The position numbers and the translations under genes were made by a program. The notes under the pieces are model-generated. The model did no database searches and was not told the DNA's origin. It saw only the letters and a list, made by a program, of their open reading frames with translations. Of a stretch of 64,000 nucleotides of DNA, positions 1 to 12,204 are shown in pieces. The stretch's first letter is position 1. Each line of letters starts with the position of its first letter. Origin of the DNA: Gnetum montanum (lineage: Eukaryota > Streptophyta > Gnetopsida > Gnetales > Gnetaceae); assembly GCA_015680685.1 (NCBI GenBank), contig MNCI01005867.1, positions 93,588-157,587 on the forward strand. Reading direction: 5' to 3'.

Positions 1-2517
1 GCATTTGATATTAAATGCCCTAAGTGCATTTTGCAATTCTAGTAGTCATTCATCTTCTTGGCTAGGTACTTGATAGTTGATCTTTAATCAATGAACTTCA
101 CCTTGAGAACCTCAAGTTCTACATTTGCCACTGCAAGCTTTTGTGGTGCTTGAACTCTACCTTGTATAATAAGTATGAGCTAGCCACTTATTTCTCTAAT
201 TCAAACTACAATTATCCAGCAATTAGCATAGCTAGATTTGCATATCAAAGATTAGCAAACTCCATGTATTCTATCATCTCCTCAATCTACAACTCCTTCA
301 TGCAGATCTCTACTTTGTTATAGGCATCTATCCCATTAATGATAGGTTTCCATACCTCTCTTCCTTATTGGACTTGTTGGAGCATCTCATTTACATTCGC
401 CTTCACCAACCAGATGTGTTTTTCATTAACTTCTTTCTATAGAACAACCTAATCTCTGTAATGATTTTCTACTATGAAATTTGAGAGCCTCTAATTTCTA
501 GGTAGCTACTTTGATTTCAGTATTTTGTGAAGAGCATGAGCCCTATCCATGAAGAGGTTTCCATTTTCTGCTACTAATCTATGCAGCTGAATGTTCACTC
601 TAGCTAGCTGCTCCTGTTGTTAATCAATGAAATCTATCATCTATTGTTTTTACGCATCAACATTTCATAGGCAATGATTCTTTACAGTTAATTATACATT
701 ATCTTGCCTAGTCTAATCCAAGGCCTTTTGAATTTTATTCTAAGTGGCATCTACCAATGATCAATAGAACACCACCATCTCCATCGCACCCTCAACCCCT
801 TTCAATCTTGTGTGAAGATGTTGAAGAGTTTCATCCTTCATCAATGTTGGGTTGAGGAATGTAGGGTCAACAATCTAGGCTCTTAGTTCAAAAACCTCCA
901 TAGCCAAGCATTCATTTAGCTCTATGGCTTTTTTAAGTTACCTTTCCAAAATGATGTTCTTGCCCCTTGCTTCCAATAGCTCCAACTGGGTTGCAATTAT
1001 GTTGTCTGAAAAGTTGAAGATGTCTGGAATCAATTACCTGGTTCTCACCAGTCTATCTAGAAATTGTTCATGTTGTGTTTCACTCAGCTTATCACTTACT
1101 ATCCCTACGGATGTCTACACATATTTAAGTGTATAGACATCTAGTACAAACACTGTATTTATGTTTAGTATTTCAACAATTCTATCAACAACCACCTCTA
1201 TTATTGTCTCCGACCCCTGGTGCTGCATCACCAAAACTATTACTCCCTCACCCCCCTCCAAGCACACTAAAAAAGTAGTAGCATTCCCAAATATTTCTAG
1301 GAATTGTTATTATTTTGAGAGGGATACCATTACCTCTCGAGCACTAGAATTTGATCTTGCAGGCAACTAGATTCTTTGGGTCAAAAAGATTGGTCCACCT
1401 CCCTTCATCTAGTTAACTATTTAAGCCACTTCATTCAAGTGACTCATTACTGGCTAGTACACAGATGGATCATCACCATTCATTCTTGCTTGTTACCCAT
1501 ACTCACTCAAGAGCCATTCTCAGAGTTCACGCAACTGTTGAGAAGTTGTAATGATGTCCAACACTATTTGCTAAGTGGATGGTGGAGGTGGTGGTTGCTA
1601 CTCCTCTTTTTAGATGACTTTTGCAAGGACTTTGTCCTTCATCATCTCTGTCCAACTACCAGATGGAGCACGTCAAACTTCATCATTTGTATAGCAAGTT
1701 ATTCCTCCCCTCCAACATAGTTTTTGGATGAGACATGAAAAGGAAAGTATCTTCCTTTCATTTTTTTTCTCCTTAAAGCACTTTTCTATCTCACAATAGA
1801 TTAGCTTTTGAAGATTAATAGGAAATTTTTTGCTTAGACTAACACATGCACAGGCAGAGAAGGCAATGATCTTGCTTGGCCTCATCGTTGGATTGAGGTG
1901 AAAGGAAAAAATCTTGTAGTAGATTCTCTCTATCGATGTGAGTGCACCAAAATCCCTACAGTCGACACCATAGCACCATTATATCCATTTCTTTTTGATG
2001 CTAGGGTCTTCCTGTATTAGAATCTTAGTGAGATTTTCTTTAGTTTCTAGCAACCCAAGTGCCTTTGAAATGGCCTACATTGAGTAGGACATTGAAATGT
2101 AATTTATCTTGACCGTTGAACCAGCTAGCCTATTATTCCAAAAGAATGTCTCTCCCATGTACCACTTCCTACTGGAAGTGATGATGGGCCACATGGAAGA
2201 GGTCTTTAATTGATCTTGTACTTCTTGAGGTGCTTGCTCCAAGAAAGGACCAAAATTTAACTCTTGGAGCACCATTTTCTAAACCTCCTTTGATTTGATC
2301 TACTTGAGACAAGCTTCTGTCAAGGTCACCTCAAGGTTTTCTTGTGGAGTTGGTGCCTCATCTCAATGGGATTACTCTGTCACTACTACTTGTTCTAGAA
2401 TTTGATGAATAGATTCCACTTTGGGCTCCTCCCTAAGAGGTCTTGTAGCATGGGTTGCTGCTTATTTTTCTTAGGCCTATTCTTGGCCCCTTTCCATTGG
2501 TAGTCATTTTGTCCCAT
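1..2517 (-). pseudogene. Extra ORF in env position of an Athila-like element, minus copy, cut by window edge
   Basis: Read on the minus strand, this matches the plus-strand ORF at 36517-39201 in the same order. The segment ELNFGPFLEQAPQEVQDQL near 2220-2270 aligns with ELNFRPFLESAPEEVRTQL of the other copy. A block ending in FPINLQKLI lies near 1810-1860, and a Gln/Glu-rich coiled-coil-like stretch occupies about 100-1000. I take the start as the ATG at 2517, which matches the other copy's start only approximately. The 3' end lies left of the window. Stop codons are frequent, so it is dead. In Athila elements this position (after INT) holds an env-like or unknown ORF. The central region resembles the 'putative plant transposon protein' family by pattern, which is an inference. 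No transmembrane segment was evident. Confidence 0.7.
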
Positions 2518-4619
2518 GGCTATGATGGTCCTCCTTCTTAGGTGTGCTTCCCCTTTAGTACCATCTATGATCACAACACATCCAAGGATTAGTATATATA
2601 ATATATAACTTATAATGTTTTGATGCCTTGTCTCATCAATTAGTACACTTAGGCTAAGGTTGGACCATGGTAGATTGGCTATTTTATTAATTTTTAAGTT
2701 CAAAGTATTACCGAAGCTAGTTGGAAGGGTTTAACTTTTGTAATTTGATGTTCTCATGTTGGTTTCTTTGTTAAAACTTTGTGGGAGTTAGAAATATTTA
2801 GAAAAATTTTCTATCAAAAACTTTAGGTTTGTGGCCCCCACGACTAAGAGCTTACCTCCGATAGCTATAGGGTCAAAGAATAAAGTGATTTGGACAAAAA
2901 GTTAGGAAGATATGGCTTCTAAAAGGTTTCAGGCTCTAAAAACTACAGAAACTCCTCTAGAATTTGAAAGGAAATGTGAAAAATTTGAAGTGTGGGTGTG
3001 TATATATATACTATTTTTGTGCTACATCGATGAGGCCTCGTATAAGTAGGGGCTCCGTCAATGGGTATTTGTTTACGAAGGGTGTAAATAAAATTCTTTA
3101 ACTTAAATTTCTCAAAAACTACATAGAGTTTTCTAATGAAAGTGGGGTCCATTGAATCTTATAAAAGCTAAAAATTTGATGGAATCATTGAAGAGGATTG
3201 TTGAGAGCTCAAAACTTGAAAATTTGGGTGGAGAATGTGTTTATTTAAAAAATTTCCTTAAGGAGCACACAATTGGATGCATCAGATGGGGCACACGAAG
3301 GTTTGGATTGTGGGAATGTCTAAGGATGAGATACTTAACTAACCTAGCCAAGAGATATGCAAGTGGGTCCTTCCCATAGTAGCCACATGCCCTTTTCTCC
3401 CTTACATAACCTCAACCTAAGGAGTTTGTGGATCCCATAGGTAATTAATGGTTACAAAAGTTAAGGACCAAAACCCAGAAGAATCTACCTAGGAATTTAG
3501 GCATGTCAAACCAACAAATCAAACAAGGACATGAATACCAATAGTGAGGTTAGTTATGAAAAGCATAGATGGATGAGAGAGAAAGTGGAATGCAATTCTC
3601 AATTAAGGTCAAATGAAGTCCCTCGTGAATTTTATAGTTAAATGACCTAATAAAATCCATCCTTAATCTAGACCAAAACCAACCACATTTAGTGACTTCG
3701 CATTGCCACTCTAAGACCAGTCCACCCCCTTGAGACATAAGAGTGCTCCCACAAATCAATCACCATTTCTTATAGAGAAGAAAATAGAAGTAAGAAGTGA
3801 GAAAGAACCTTAGTTAGAGGGGACCTTCAAGCATTGGTAACATATCTTTCTAGTCCCATAACTAGTGTTTGTAGCCTATTATTCTATCTAAGGGTGTGCT
3901 TTGAATTCCCATCACCATTTTCTCATTTTCTTCTTATTTTGTTTTGTGTTTGTTTTCTGTTTAACATGGAAACCACACCATGCAAAGACTTATTCAACTT
4001 CCCGTTATTGGTCAACATGAAATGATAAAAAATCCATGAAAACACTCATGCACCCAAGTAAGTAGAAAGGTATAAAGAGTATTGAGTCCCCTTGAAGTCC
4101 CACCCTATTCAAATCCTTGAATCCTTTCCAAGTCTAGAAACTACCAAGGTCACAAGTTTGTTAAAGTTTTAATTAATGAAAAGGGACCTCATACTTCCAA
4201 AACAACAAAAACCATAGAGTTTGTGGATGGGTGGATGTCGTGGACTCACTGCCTATTCCATGAAAAAGAAACCATGTCATAGTTATTAGTACAAAAATTC
4301 AAAAATAGAAACTAGCCATTAGTAATCAAAAATAATAAGTACAAACCACCATTAACAATAGCTACAACACCATTGTGTCCTATTGGCACAAAGCACTTTA
4401 TTAGCAAACATTTAGAAAATCACACCCAAAACAAATGAAATTATACAAGAAAGTATAAAACATTCAAGAAAATCAAATGTACCAATGATGGTGTAATACA
4501 AAAAATGGTGTAAAATAGAAAAAGTATAAAACAAAAAGGTGTAACATAAAAAAAGTATACAATAAAAATTTGTAAAACAAAAAATAGAAAAACTGAGTTG
4601 TGTAAATAGTGAGCATGGA
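2518..4619 (-). other. Long INT-to-extra-ORF spacer of the minus-strand Athila-like element
   Basis: About 2.1 kb without a credible gene. It aligns, reverse-complemented, with 34399-36516: the stretch around 3840-3910 matches 35150-35220 and 4040-4250 matches 34720-34960. A TATATATA run near 3001-3010 corresponds to the one at 36053. Short reading frames here are shadows. Confidence 0.6.
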
Positions 4620-5150
4620 TGGCCATCTCCCCCATGATTGAGTTGGAAAGAGGAGATCTAAAATATTGAGCAAGGTTGTCCATCCGATGATGTATTTGTT
4701 GCACTGGCTTGCTTGGGCTCGTGAAAAATTTTTATTTATTGAATGTTAACCAACTATTTCTTATTTGGGATTTTAGGTTTGTAGATTATCATGGCCTAGA
4801 AAGGAAAGGTTTCATCAATTTTATAAGGCTCTTCCCACAATGTTTGAAATTTAGTTCATTGTGGAACATGTGTAGGATTCCAATAGAGGACCTTATCTCT
4901 AGGTTGAAGTTTCGCTTTTCTTATTCTTAAGTCATGTCATTTTTTGCTAAATGCATTGTGTACTTTATTCAAGGATAGGGCCACTAATCAATTTTCATCT
5001 AGCATGTTAAGGTTGATCGGTCATTCTCTTTGTGCTAGACTCAGGTCAAGATCCAAGTCATAGGTTGTTGAAAGTGTATGGAGCTTGAACTGAATAGGAA
5101 GTGCTGGTAGTTTCCTGTACACTAGTTGATGAGTTTCAGTCTATTACATT
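4620..5150 (-). pseudogene. Integrase C-terminal remnant, Athila-like, minus strand
   Basis: The reverse complement aligns with the C-terminal part of the integrase at about 33890-34398. Shared landmarks are the region encoding LDEN..., the VLYWNPTHVPQ-like segment and the GGGGGAGAT tract just after the INT end (near 4625-4640, compare 34372-34383). Similarity fades at about 5150, where a plus-strand LTR begins. The upstream catalytic core is missing, so this is a breakpoint between two oppositely oriented elements. Several stops are present. Confidence 0.65.
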
Positions 5151-5479
5151 AACTAAGCCACTTCGACATGGTCTATTGCATTGACACAGTCTCGTTGATG
5201 TAGGGATCTATCTTTATCTATAAACATGTGCTCACCAGTCACATTTATGGCATCAATTTTCATAATAGTAGTGGAGCTCTTGTAGTTTGTCTATTTGAAA
5301 GATAGAATATTTTTCCTGAGTGCCTGCAATAGGAGTCATTGAGGCAAGGTTCACTGGATCACACTATAAAATACAAAACCATAAAAATCAAACTATAAAG
5401 TCTACGAAATTTGACTGGATCACACATGAACACTTTGTGATTTGTATGGTTGGACATAGGGGTACCTCACCGCTCATCA
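5150..5479 (+). repeat. Partial 5' LTR, Athila-like family
   Basis: Shares with 8664-9537 the motifs around the TATA-like box (5219-5226), the 'gtggagctcttgtag' stretch and the 3' terminal block ending in ctcatca, immediately before the PBS. It is about 500 bp shorter than the other LTR, lacking the central part, and its 5' end is missing. Confidence 0.6.
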
Positions 5480-5480
5480 T

Positions 5481-5498
5481 TGGCACCGTTGTTGAGGA
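5481..5498 (+). other. Primer binding site, probably tRNA-Asp type
   Basis: tggcaccgttgttgagga follows the LTR end (ctcatca) by one base. It is three apparent transitions away from the complement of a plant tRNA-Asp 3' end, the PBS commonly used by Athila elements. The differences are of the C-to-T/G-to-A type expected from cytosine deamination. The tRNA assignment is from memory. Confidence 0.6.
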
Positions 5499-5614
5499 CT
5501 TTGTTTGTTGAATGTGCATTATCTAGAATTAGTGAATACTATTAATATCATTGGATCACTACTAAGAATACTAATAATTTTATTTTTTTTGCAAAATTTC
5601 TTCTTTTCATAAGC

Positions 5615-7990
5615 ATGAAGATGTCAAATAATCAGTTCCGCAAGAGTGCAAATTGGTATATACTCATCCAAATGAGTATGTACCAGACTTCACCTTCATC
5701 CTGCATCAGGATGAATAGCTACAATGGCATGATATGGAGGGCAACATTGTATTACCTCCTTATCGATCTATGCCCAGGATGCTGTTTCAAATCCTTAAAA
5801 GTTAGGCATCTCGAATCTTCACAAGGAATATGTTGTGAATGATCATGACACTCGGGACTACCATCCCACTAACACACAACGTAAGCAAGATCAACACCAG
5901 GCAAAGAATCACAAGTTTACAAAGGGAAAACATTTCACTAAACCCTTGTACATCCTAAATCAAGATGACAATGAGGATCCTCCCTTCAAAGGTTCTCAAC
6001 ATGAAGATTCTTCATCCTCTGTTGTTGGTAATAAGGGTGTGACCTTGAACCTATGATCAACTATTCATAAATCAAGTTAAAAAAAAGTGATAATCAAGGT
6101 AGGGACTCAAGTAAACATCACAATAGTAAAGGATCTAAGGATGATGGTTGTAATGAGTAAAAAAGTGGTGGTAGATACCATGGTGGCAGTAGTAGTCCAC
6201 CTTCCTCTCCATCCTTTTCATTTGATTCCAAACATTCCTCTTCATCTTCTAGTTGTCATAAAAGCCACCATCAAAATAATCATGATGAAGGTGATCAACA
6301 AGACAATAATGATCATCAAGACCATCAAGAATGCAAAGGTTATAAAAACCATCATTGACATCATCAACACAATCATGATGATGAACCTCTGTTGGTGACT
6401 CAAAATTGTAGCGACAGTAAAGATCCCAACCAAGCATATGAAAGATAGCCAGATGAAGTGCCTAGACATGAATAATATTCCACCATCTAAAGGTGAATAC
6501 AATTTTGATTTATAGAATTATCTACAAGATTTCCATGATGCTTATGCCTTACAAAACATTGAAAATGACTGGTAGAAACTCAATCGTTTCCCCAAGACAC
6601 TCATTAAGGAAGCTGAGAGCTAGTACTGGTCCTTGGAACTGGAATCCATTCACAAATGGAGTACCATGTTAGAGCTGTTTAATGATAAATACTAGATGTA
6701 CTCCAGAGTGTCTAATCTAAGATACTAAATCCAAGGTTGGAAATAGGGAACACATGAACCCTTAGATGCAACCATGGGTAGATATTATTCACTCTTACAC
6801 TGATGCCTTGGCCGTGGTTATTCTTAAAGGGAACAATTTCACCACATCATAGATGGGCTCAAAGCAGAAACTAGAAGAAATCTTGGGGTGTATGCCCAAG
6901 GAAGATTGTCTAAACTAAGAGCTTATTAGATCCAAAGGTTGATAGAGTAGGTAGCAAAATAATATGAGTTGAATAAAAGGGAAAGTGCAAAAGAGTATAA
7001 TAAGGAATCTTTCATCAAGAAACAAGAGGTCCAATTTTGTGATAAGGAGGAGTCACCACTCGATGAAGTGGTGAATAGGAAAACCTTGCCCATTTAAAAA
7101 TATATTTCTGATATTTCTGCAAAGGTTGATAAATTATGGAACTCTTTTAAAAAAATATCAAACTACTATGAAGATTGCTAAAGAATCCAAAGAGCAAAAT
7201 AGTGATCATAAATGCAGGAGGCAGAAAGAAGCTGAATGTGCCTACCAAAGAGGTAAGGGCAAAGCTACTACCATTGAAGAAGTTGTGGAGACAGACTCTG
7301 ATGATGAAACTAGTTGTGACATCTATCAATACGAGCATCCAAAAAGATTTTGCCTTGTAGTGTCACACTTACAAGAGTTTGGGGTGTATACATTGAATCC
7401 TTGACTAGCACATAGGCAAGCACCCAGGCAATTGCCTTATCCTCAAGGCAATCCAAGGTAATTCCACCAGCAACAATAAGCTTACTACCCAAGTGGAGCT
7501 CCACCACAACCATATGAGCAATACCAAAAGTGGCATCAGCCACAATCGTGGGAAATGCCACCACCAAGGTAGCAGTACCCATATTAGCAACTAGATCCAT
7601 ACGAGTACTATGTTCAACAACCTATCTCTCCAAGAAGTTGTACAAGTCACGTCTCATTTCAGCATCACTATTACCCTCTGGAGTACCATCGAACACATTC
7701 ACCATCTACTCAAGGAGAAAACCCATATCCATACCATCCTCTACATCCATCTGCATAAACAACTTTTCCCTCAATCCAATTACCTCCTGCTCTATCCATG
7801 CAAGATAAGATTCCTCCATAGCTATAGTAAAAAAATGCTATGAGGGTTGTACATTCACAATCAATTTTTCTGCCAAGTGATTTAGACAATTGGTCAAGGA
7901 AATGACCATTTTTTCAATTCAACAATCCTCCTAAACCCTCACATCCTAATGCAGCTAATCGCCTTGCATCTCCAATACCTTAATCCTCTA
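5615..7990 (+). pseudogene. gag: gag remains, Athila-like
   Basis: Begins at the ATG at 5615 and can be aligned with the gag pieces at 9722-10486 and 28998-30680. The N-terminal segment with YTHPNE/FTFILHQDE-like remains lies near 5655-5715. A low-complexity Asp/His/Lys stretch covers about 6090-6450. The capsid-like segment with YYSLLHRC is near 6785-6810 and a Pro/Gln-rich tail runs from 7400 to 7990. Frames shift repeatedly and stops are dense. Gag would form the virus-like particle; this copy cannot. Confidence 0.6.
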
Positions 7991-8022
7991 CATCAGATAC
8001 CTTCAAGTGCCCATCAAACCAA

Positions 8023-8560
8023 ATGCTACCTCGGATCCACACTGTAATGTTAACTCATGTTGTTCCCAATTGGATCAAGGCTAGTAATCTTCTCACAAAA
8101 AGATCTGACCCAAGAAGTCCTCTCATTTACTTGCAAATCATTGAACATTCGCCATGCAAGGCTCTTCTTGATTCTAGTTCCGGTGTCAACCTCATCTCTC
8201 ATGACATGTACAAGGCTTGGAACCTACCACCTCTCAAGAAGAGTAATATCCATTTAGAATTAGTAGACCAATCAATCACTGTTCCCTTAGGATTGGTGAA
8301 GGACATTGTAACCACAATTAGTGGGTGATCCTATCCTACCAATTTTTTGGTGATTCAGGTTGAAAAATACAAAGGTGGCTTCCCCATCATTATGAGAAGA
8401 GCATAGTTAAGCACAATTGATGCACGTACGGGCATAAGGGACCTCTCCTTGGAAATCTCCAAAGAAAATGAATTTGGAAAGTTAGAGAAGAAGCATATTC
8501 TATGTATCACGTAGAGTGATAATGGGTGCAATTGCATGCAAAAGATTTGGTCCATCAAAA
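8023..8560 (+). pseudogene. Retroviral-type aspartic protease, Athila-like
   Basis: An open stretch of 101 codons (8023-8325) contains CKALLDSSSGVNLISHDMYK. The active-site D-[ST]-G triad is changed to D-S-S-S-G by an insertion-like difference also visible as DSRSG in the copy at 30692. It continues degraded to about 8560 and ends near the junction with the LTR at 8664. The protease would normally cut the Gag-Pol polyprotein. Confidence 0.65.
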
Positions 8561-8663
8561 GTACATACATTAAAGCATGCAATCAATGTGCACAAGAAAA
8601 AAATATTCAAAGGTGTTTGTATGTAGCAGTCACAAAATAAGACAGCACCCAATGGTTGATAGA

Positions 8664-9537
8664 TGATGAAGCATCCAATCACTATGTCAACTGGGCTATG
8701 TCAACGAAGCCTCATTAACGTGGTCGCATCGACGTGACCCCGTCGATGCATCTTTCCAAGTATTGACATGGCCTCATCAATGAAGAGTCCATTTTTTGCT
8801 ATAAATATTCATGCACCCACCACATTTATAGCATCTTTTCTTCAAGTTGTAGCGAAGCTCTTGTAATTTATCTTCATGAACGTTAGAATATTTCCCAAGT
8901 GCCCACGGTAGGAGTTTGAAGAGTGTACAGCTCTTTATTCGAGCGCTAATGTACCGAATCCCATTGGTGTGATCGATAGTAAAGATGAGCTTTTTGAACA
9001 TGTCTTACAGCATTTGGATTAAACTACTTAAGCATTAAAATATTTTAATATTTTAATAATTCTAAAAGCTTTTATTATTATCGCTTTATAGTTACAGTCC
9101 CTTTTATAGTTTATGAGAACCATAAGCACGACCATCTCGAACATATATTTGATACTTGGCAACCCAATAACACCTAACAACTAGTAACCCAATAGTGGTT
9201 AGGACATGCTCAGGATGTGTACGGAGGATGGGATTGGTTGTTTATGCTAGGGATAGTCAAGTGATAGTGTAGTGAAATCTTAGATTATCTAACCTTTTAC
9301 TTCCTATATTAGAAGAATTAAATATTATAGATAAAAAACTCATATGCCTTAATCTCACTTAACCATCATTCTAGAATGTTACAAGTGAGGTTGAGAGGAC
9401 AACGACCATTCTAACTAGGATTTTGATGGCTAGAATTCTATGTACGTAAGTGCTTGCAGTCTTCGGAATTCGACTAGGTTGTGCGTGAATGCTCATGATT
9501 TGTATGGTTGGGTGTAGGGGTACCTTGCTGCTCATCA
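8664..9537 (+). repeat. LTR shared by two Athila-like elements
   Basis: 874 bp, starting TGATG and ending CATCA, a 5-bp terminal inverted repeat identical to that of the solo LTR at 61676-62478. It holds a TATAAATA box, the conserved U5 block 'gggtgtaggggtacc', and is followed after one base by the PBS. The left boundary is placed by the TGATG motif and partial alignment, so it is less sure than the right. Confidence 0.7.
8800..8807 (+). promoter_or_regulatory. TATA box of the Athila-like LTR
   Basis: TATAAATA about 137 bp into the LTR. TATA-like boxes occur at equivalent places in the partial LTR (5219) and the solo LTR (61762). It marks the U3/R region. Confidence 0.55.
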
Positions 9538-9538
9538 T

Positions 9539-9556
9539 TGGCACCATTGTCGGGGA
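9539..9556 (+). other. Primer binding site, tRNA-Asp type
   Basis: tggcaccattgtcgggga, one base after the LTR end. It differs from the tRNA-Asp complement by about three C-to-T/G-to-A changes, partly at different positions from the copy at 5481. Confidence 0.65.
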
Positions 9557-9721
9557 CTGTTATTCTTTCATGAACTATCTAGCCTTAGCAAGATCCTCAC
9601 TCACTTCATTTGAACAGACCCATTACATCGATAGCTACTCACACTAAACAACTTAGGTAAGAGTACGACACACTAAGTTATTTGTTGTTTAACACTAATA
9701 TGTCTTCTTCTCATAGGCAAG

Positions 9722-10486
9722 ATGAATCCAACCCCTAGGTGCCCTAGGAATGTTGAGTGATATATACTCATCCGAATGAGTATATACCCAACTTCACCTT
9801 CATCTTGCATCAGGATGAGCAAATGTGATGGCAGGACATGGAGGGCAACATTATATTGCCCCCTAATCGATCGATTCCTAGAATGCTACTCCAAACTCTC
9901 ACCAGATTGGGCATTTAGGACCAAGTTAAGGAGTACATGATGGAGGATCACGATTATCAGGACTATCATCCAAATGAGGCATAGTGTAAACGGGACATGC
10001 AATAGGCCAAACATCATGAACAACCAAAGGGCAAACAGTCCAGTAACCCTTTGTCCCTATAGATCCAACATTATGATGAGGAACCTATTCCTCATAGTTC
10101 CCCTTCTTCTGCATCTCCACCCCTGCATCAAAACATTCGATCCATCATACAAAATAAAGGTTCAAGTGACTGGGAGTTCTAGGATGCTGAGGGATCTCCC
10201 GGAGGAGATCATGGCGAATGTGAAGATGGACGTTATAGTTGAGGCCATCATCATGGAAGAGAAGGTGATCAACACATTGGAGGTGGTAGTCCCTCCCCCT
10301 CTGCACATTCCCCTCTTTCCACCTTAGCTTCATCAGGTTCTGAATCTGACCGCAACTGTCGCAGGAGGAATCGTGATGATAATGATCAAGGAGGCTAATA
10401 GGGACAGCGTGACTAAGGAAGTGAGTAGTCATGGGAGGATCACTGTCACAAAAGGAGAGATAGCAGAGACCATCACCAATGCCATG
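9722..10486 (+). pseudogene. gag: gag, 5' part, Athila-like, interrupted by E1
   Basis: Starts at the ATG at 9722 and parallels the gag at 5615. The recognisable segments are an N-terminal YTHPNEYIPNFTFILHQDE stretch, acidic and Ser/Pro-rich linkers and a HHHG-type low-complexity region. In-frame stops begin within 15 codons. It ends at the target site CCATG, where E1 is inserted; the frame resumes at 28998. Confidence 0.65.
10482..10486. repeat. Target site duplication of E1, left copy
   Basis: CCATG directly before the TG of the 5' LTR. The same five bases follow the CA of the 3' LTR at 28993-28997. Confidence 0.85.
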
Positions 10487-12166
10487 TGAAACACCCTAAA
10501 ATTTTAAGACATCCTTGCTTCATCATGTCCTTGCGATTCGGGTAGTGCTACGACAGTTGTTCAGGAGATGGATGCTCTGATGTTCAGATTGTCCAGTCTA
10601 GCAAGTTTTCTACTCCTTGTGTTGATAGGCTCAAAGGATCCCCTAGCTTGCCCACCTGAGTAGTTCATCCAGTCAACAGTCTACTTAAAAGCAATGCATG
10701 AAGTTGTCAGCAGTGCTCAGAATGCGCAAAACAGTTCGGCAAGTTTTCTAAGTCAAGAAGTTTGCTACGCTATCTAGCGCAATAGGCTTTAGAAAATAGT
10801 CATAAAATGAAGTGCTACGCCATGCTATGCTATGCAGCATAGTAAAAGCTAAAGTCAGTTCCCTCACCCGACTCCACGTCCTTCGGCAATGACACCTTCC
10901 ATCAGAAAGCGACAAGTTTAGCGAAGAGAAGGTCATGTTGGCTGCTACGCTACATAGCGTAGCACAGCGTAGCAACTCTGCAAAAGTGACAAAAGTCATC
11001 TCAAAGTGTAGGATCAACAAGTTCGCAAGCTTCGCATTGAAAAGAACAAAGGTTGTAGATTTTCAGCATTTCTGCGATTAAGGCCAATTGCTACACTATG
11101 TTATGCTACTTAGCATAGCATAGCGTAGCAAATATGCAAAATCAGTCAGAGCACTTCAAAGGTTTCCAGCACATGCAACAGGCCCAAAAGCAAGTTTTTG
11201 CCTCAAACTAGTGGCTACACTATGCTACACTGCATAGCGTAGCACAGCATAGTAGGATGCTACACTAGGCTGACATGCTACGCCCCAAGGTGTAGCATAG
11301 CATGGCCAGCAACTACGCTACATCGACGCATCTCCTTAAATAGCAAGCTGCTACGCTATGCCACATACTACGTACAACATGGCGGGTAGTTATGCTACAT
11401 CAATGCACTGCACTTGTTTGAACCATTGGCACATATCTCCAAGTTCTAACAGCACAATTATAGCATGGTAGACTCGTCGATCAGTCCTGCATGTCCATGC
11501 AATATAGACACGTCAACACGGGCCCAGGACACATGGTGTCCAAACCGCATCTTCCGCATGCTCTTGGTCTTATAAATACGCTGACAAGCAACGATCAAGG
11601 GGTGGGCAATTTTGAGCACCTTTGCACATAATCGACAAACTTGACTAGTTACCAAATTCTGTTAGCAGCTAGCAAAACCAACCCCCTTGTTTTTAGTTAG
11701 CATCTGGTTAACAAGCTAGCTTTATTACATTCGGGCATTGTTAGCTTTGGAGTCTGCGTTCAAGCACATTGTTGGCTTGCTTGGAACATCCTTGTTACTT
11801 TTGGAATCTCTATGCTTCCTAGTGTTGTACAACCAATTGTATCCACCTAGCAAAGTAAAGTCATAAATTTGAAGTGGTGCATTCCTTAACTTCTTCTTTG
11901 TTCTTCTCTTTATCATTGCATTTTACATTTTTATCGTCTTCCCGCATTCAACAAATTTCATTTCATGTTATAAGCATTACTTTTGCATTAAATGTTTGCA
12001 AAAGGTTATAGAAACACCGATTAAGTCCCTGTCTGATCGACCAGACCGTTCAAGATGCCCTATTTCCATTTTATCTAGCACGACCCTTGCATGGATCTGG
12101 GGTTAAGACTGTCACGACTGACAACCTCTCGGTGTTTTCTAGCCACCGACGCTTTTGGTTGCTACA
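10487..12166 (+). repeat. E1 5' LTR
   Basis: 1680 bp, starts TGAAACACCC and ends GCTACA. It contains a TATA box at 11571 and clusters of palindromic motifs built from GCTACGCTATG/CATAGCGTAGC between about 10771 and 11420. Pairs with 27304-28992. Confidence 0.85.
11571..11578 (+). promoter_or_regulatory. TATA box of E1 5' LTR
   Basis: TATAAATA, conserved in the 3' LTR (28397-28404) and in the E2 LTR (40729-40736) with the same flanks (ctcttggtc/cctagccc upstream). It would drive the sense transcript. Confidence 0.65.
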
Positions 12167-12172
12167 ATTTTC

Positions 12173-12190
12173 TGGCACTAGAAGGAGGGC
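12173..12190 (+). other. E1 primer binding site
   Basis: tggcactagaaggagggc begins six bases after the LTR end. E2 has tggcactagaagaaggac at the same place (41303). The 18 bases start with the TGG that pairs with tRNA CCA. I cannot name the tRNA. Confidence 0.55.
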
Positions 12191-12204
12191 CTTTTAGTGT
12201 CCTT

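Larger units (their letters stand above)
5150..9537 (+). mobile_element. Athila-like LTR retrotransposon, deletion derivative (partial LTR, gag, PRO, LTR)
   Basis: Order: partial 5' LTR (to 5479), PBS (5481), gag remains, protease, then directly a full LTR (8664-9537). RT, RNaseH, INT, the long spacer and the extra ORF are absent. The sequence just before the second LTR (caatggttgat) corresponds to about 31309-31320 in the longer copy, so everything from shortly after PRO to the 3' LTR was deleted. The right LTR is also the left LTR of the next element. No target duplication can be assigned because the 5' LTR edge is lost. Confidence 0.65.

Noticed and set aside
6087-6502. Overlapping open frames rich in Ile/Met/His on both strands
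   Set aside because: Low-complexity gat/atc repeats of the gag linker, not a gene.
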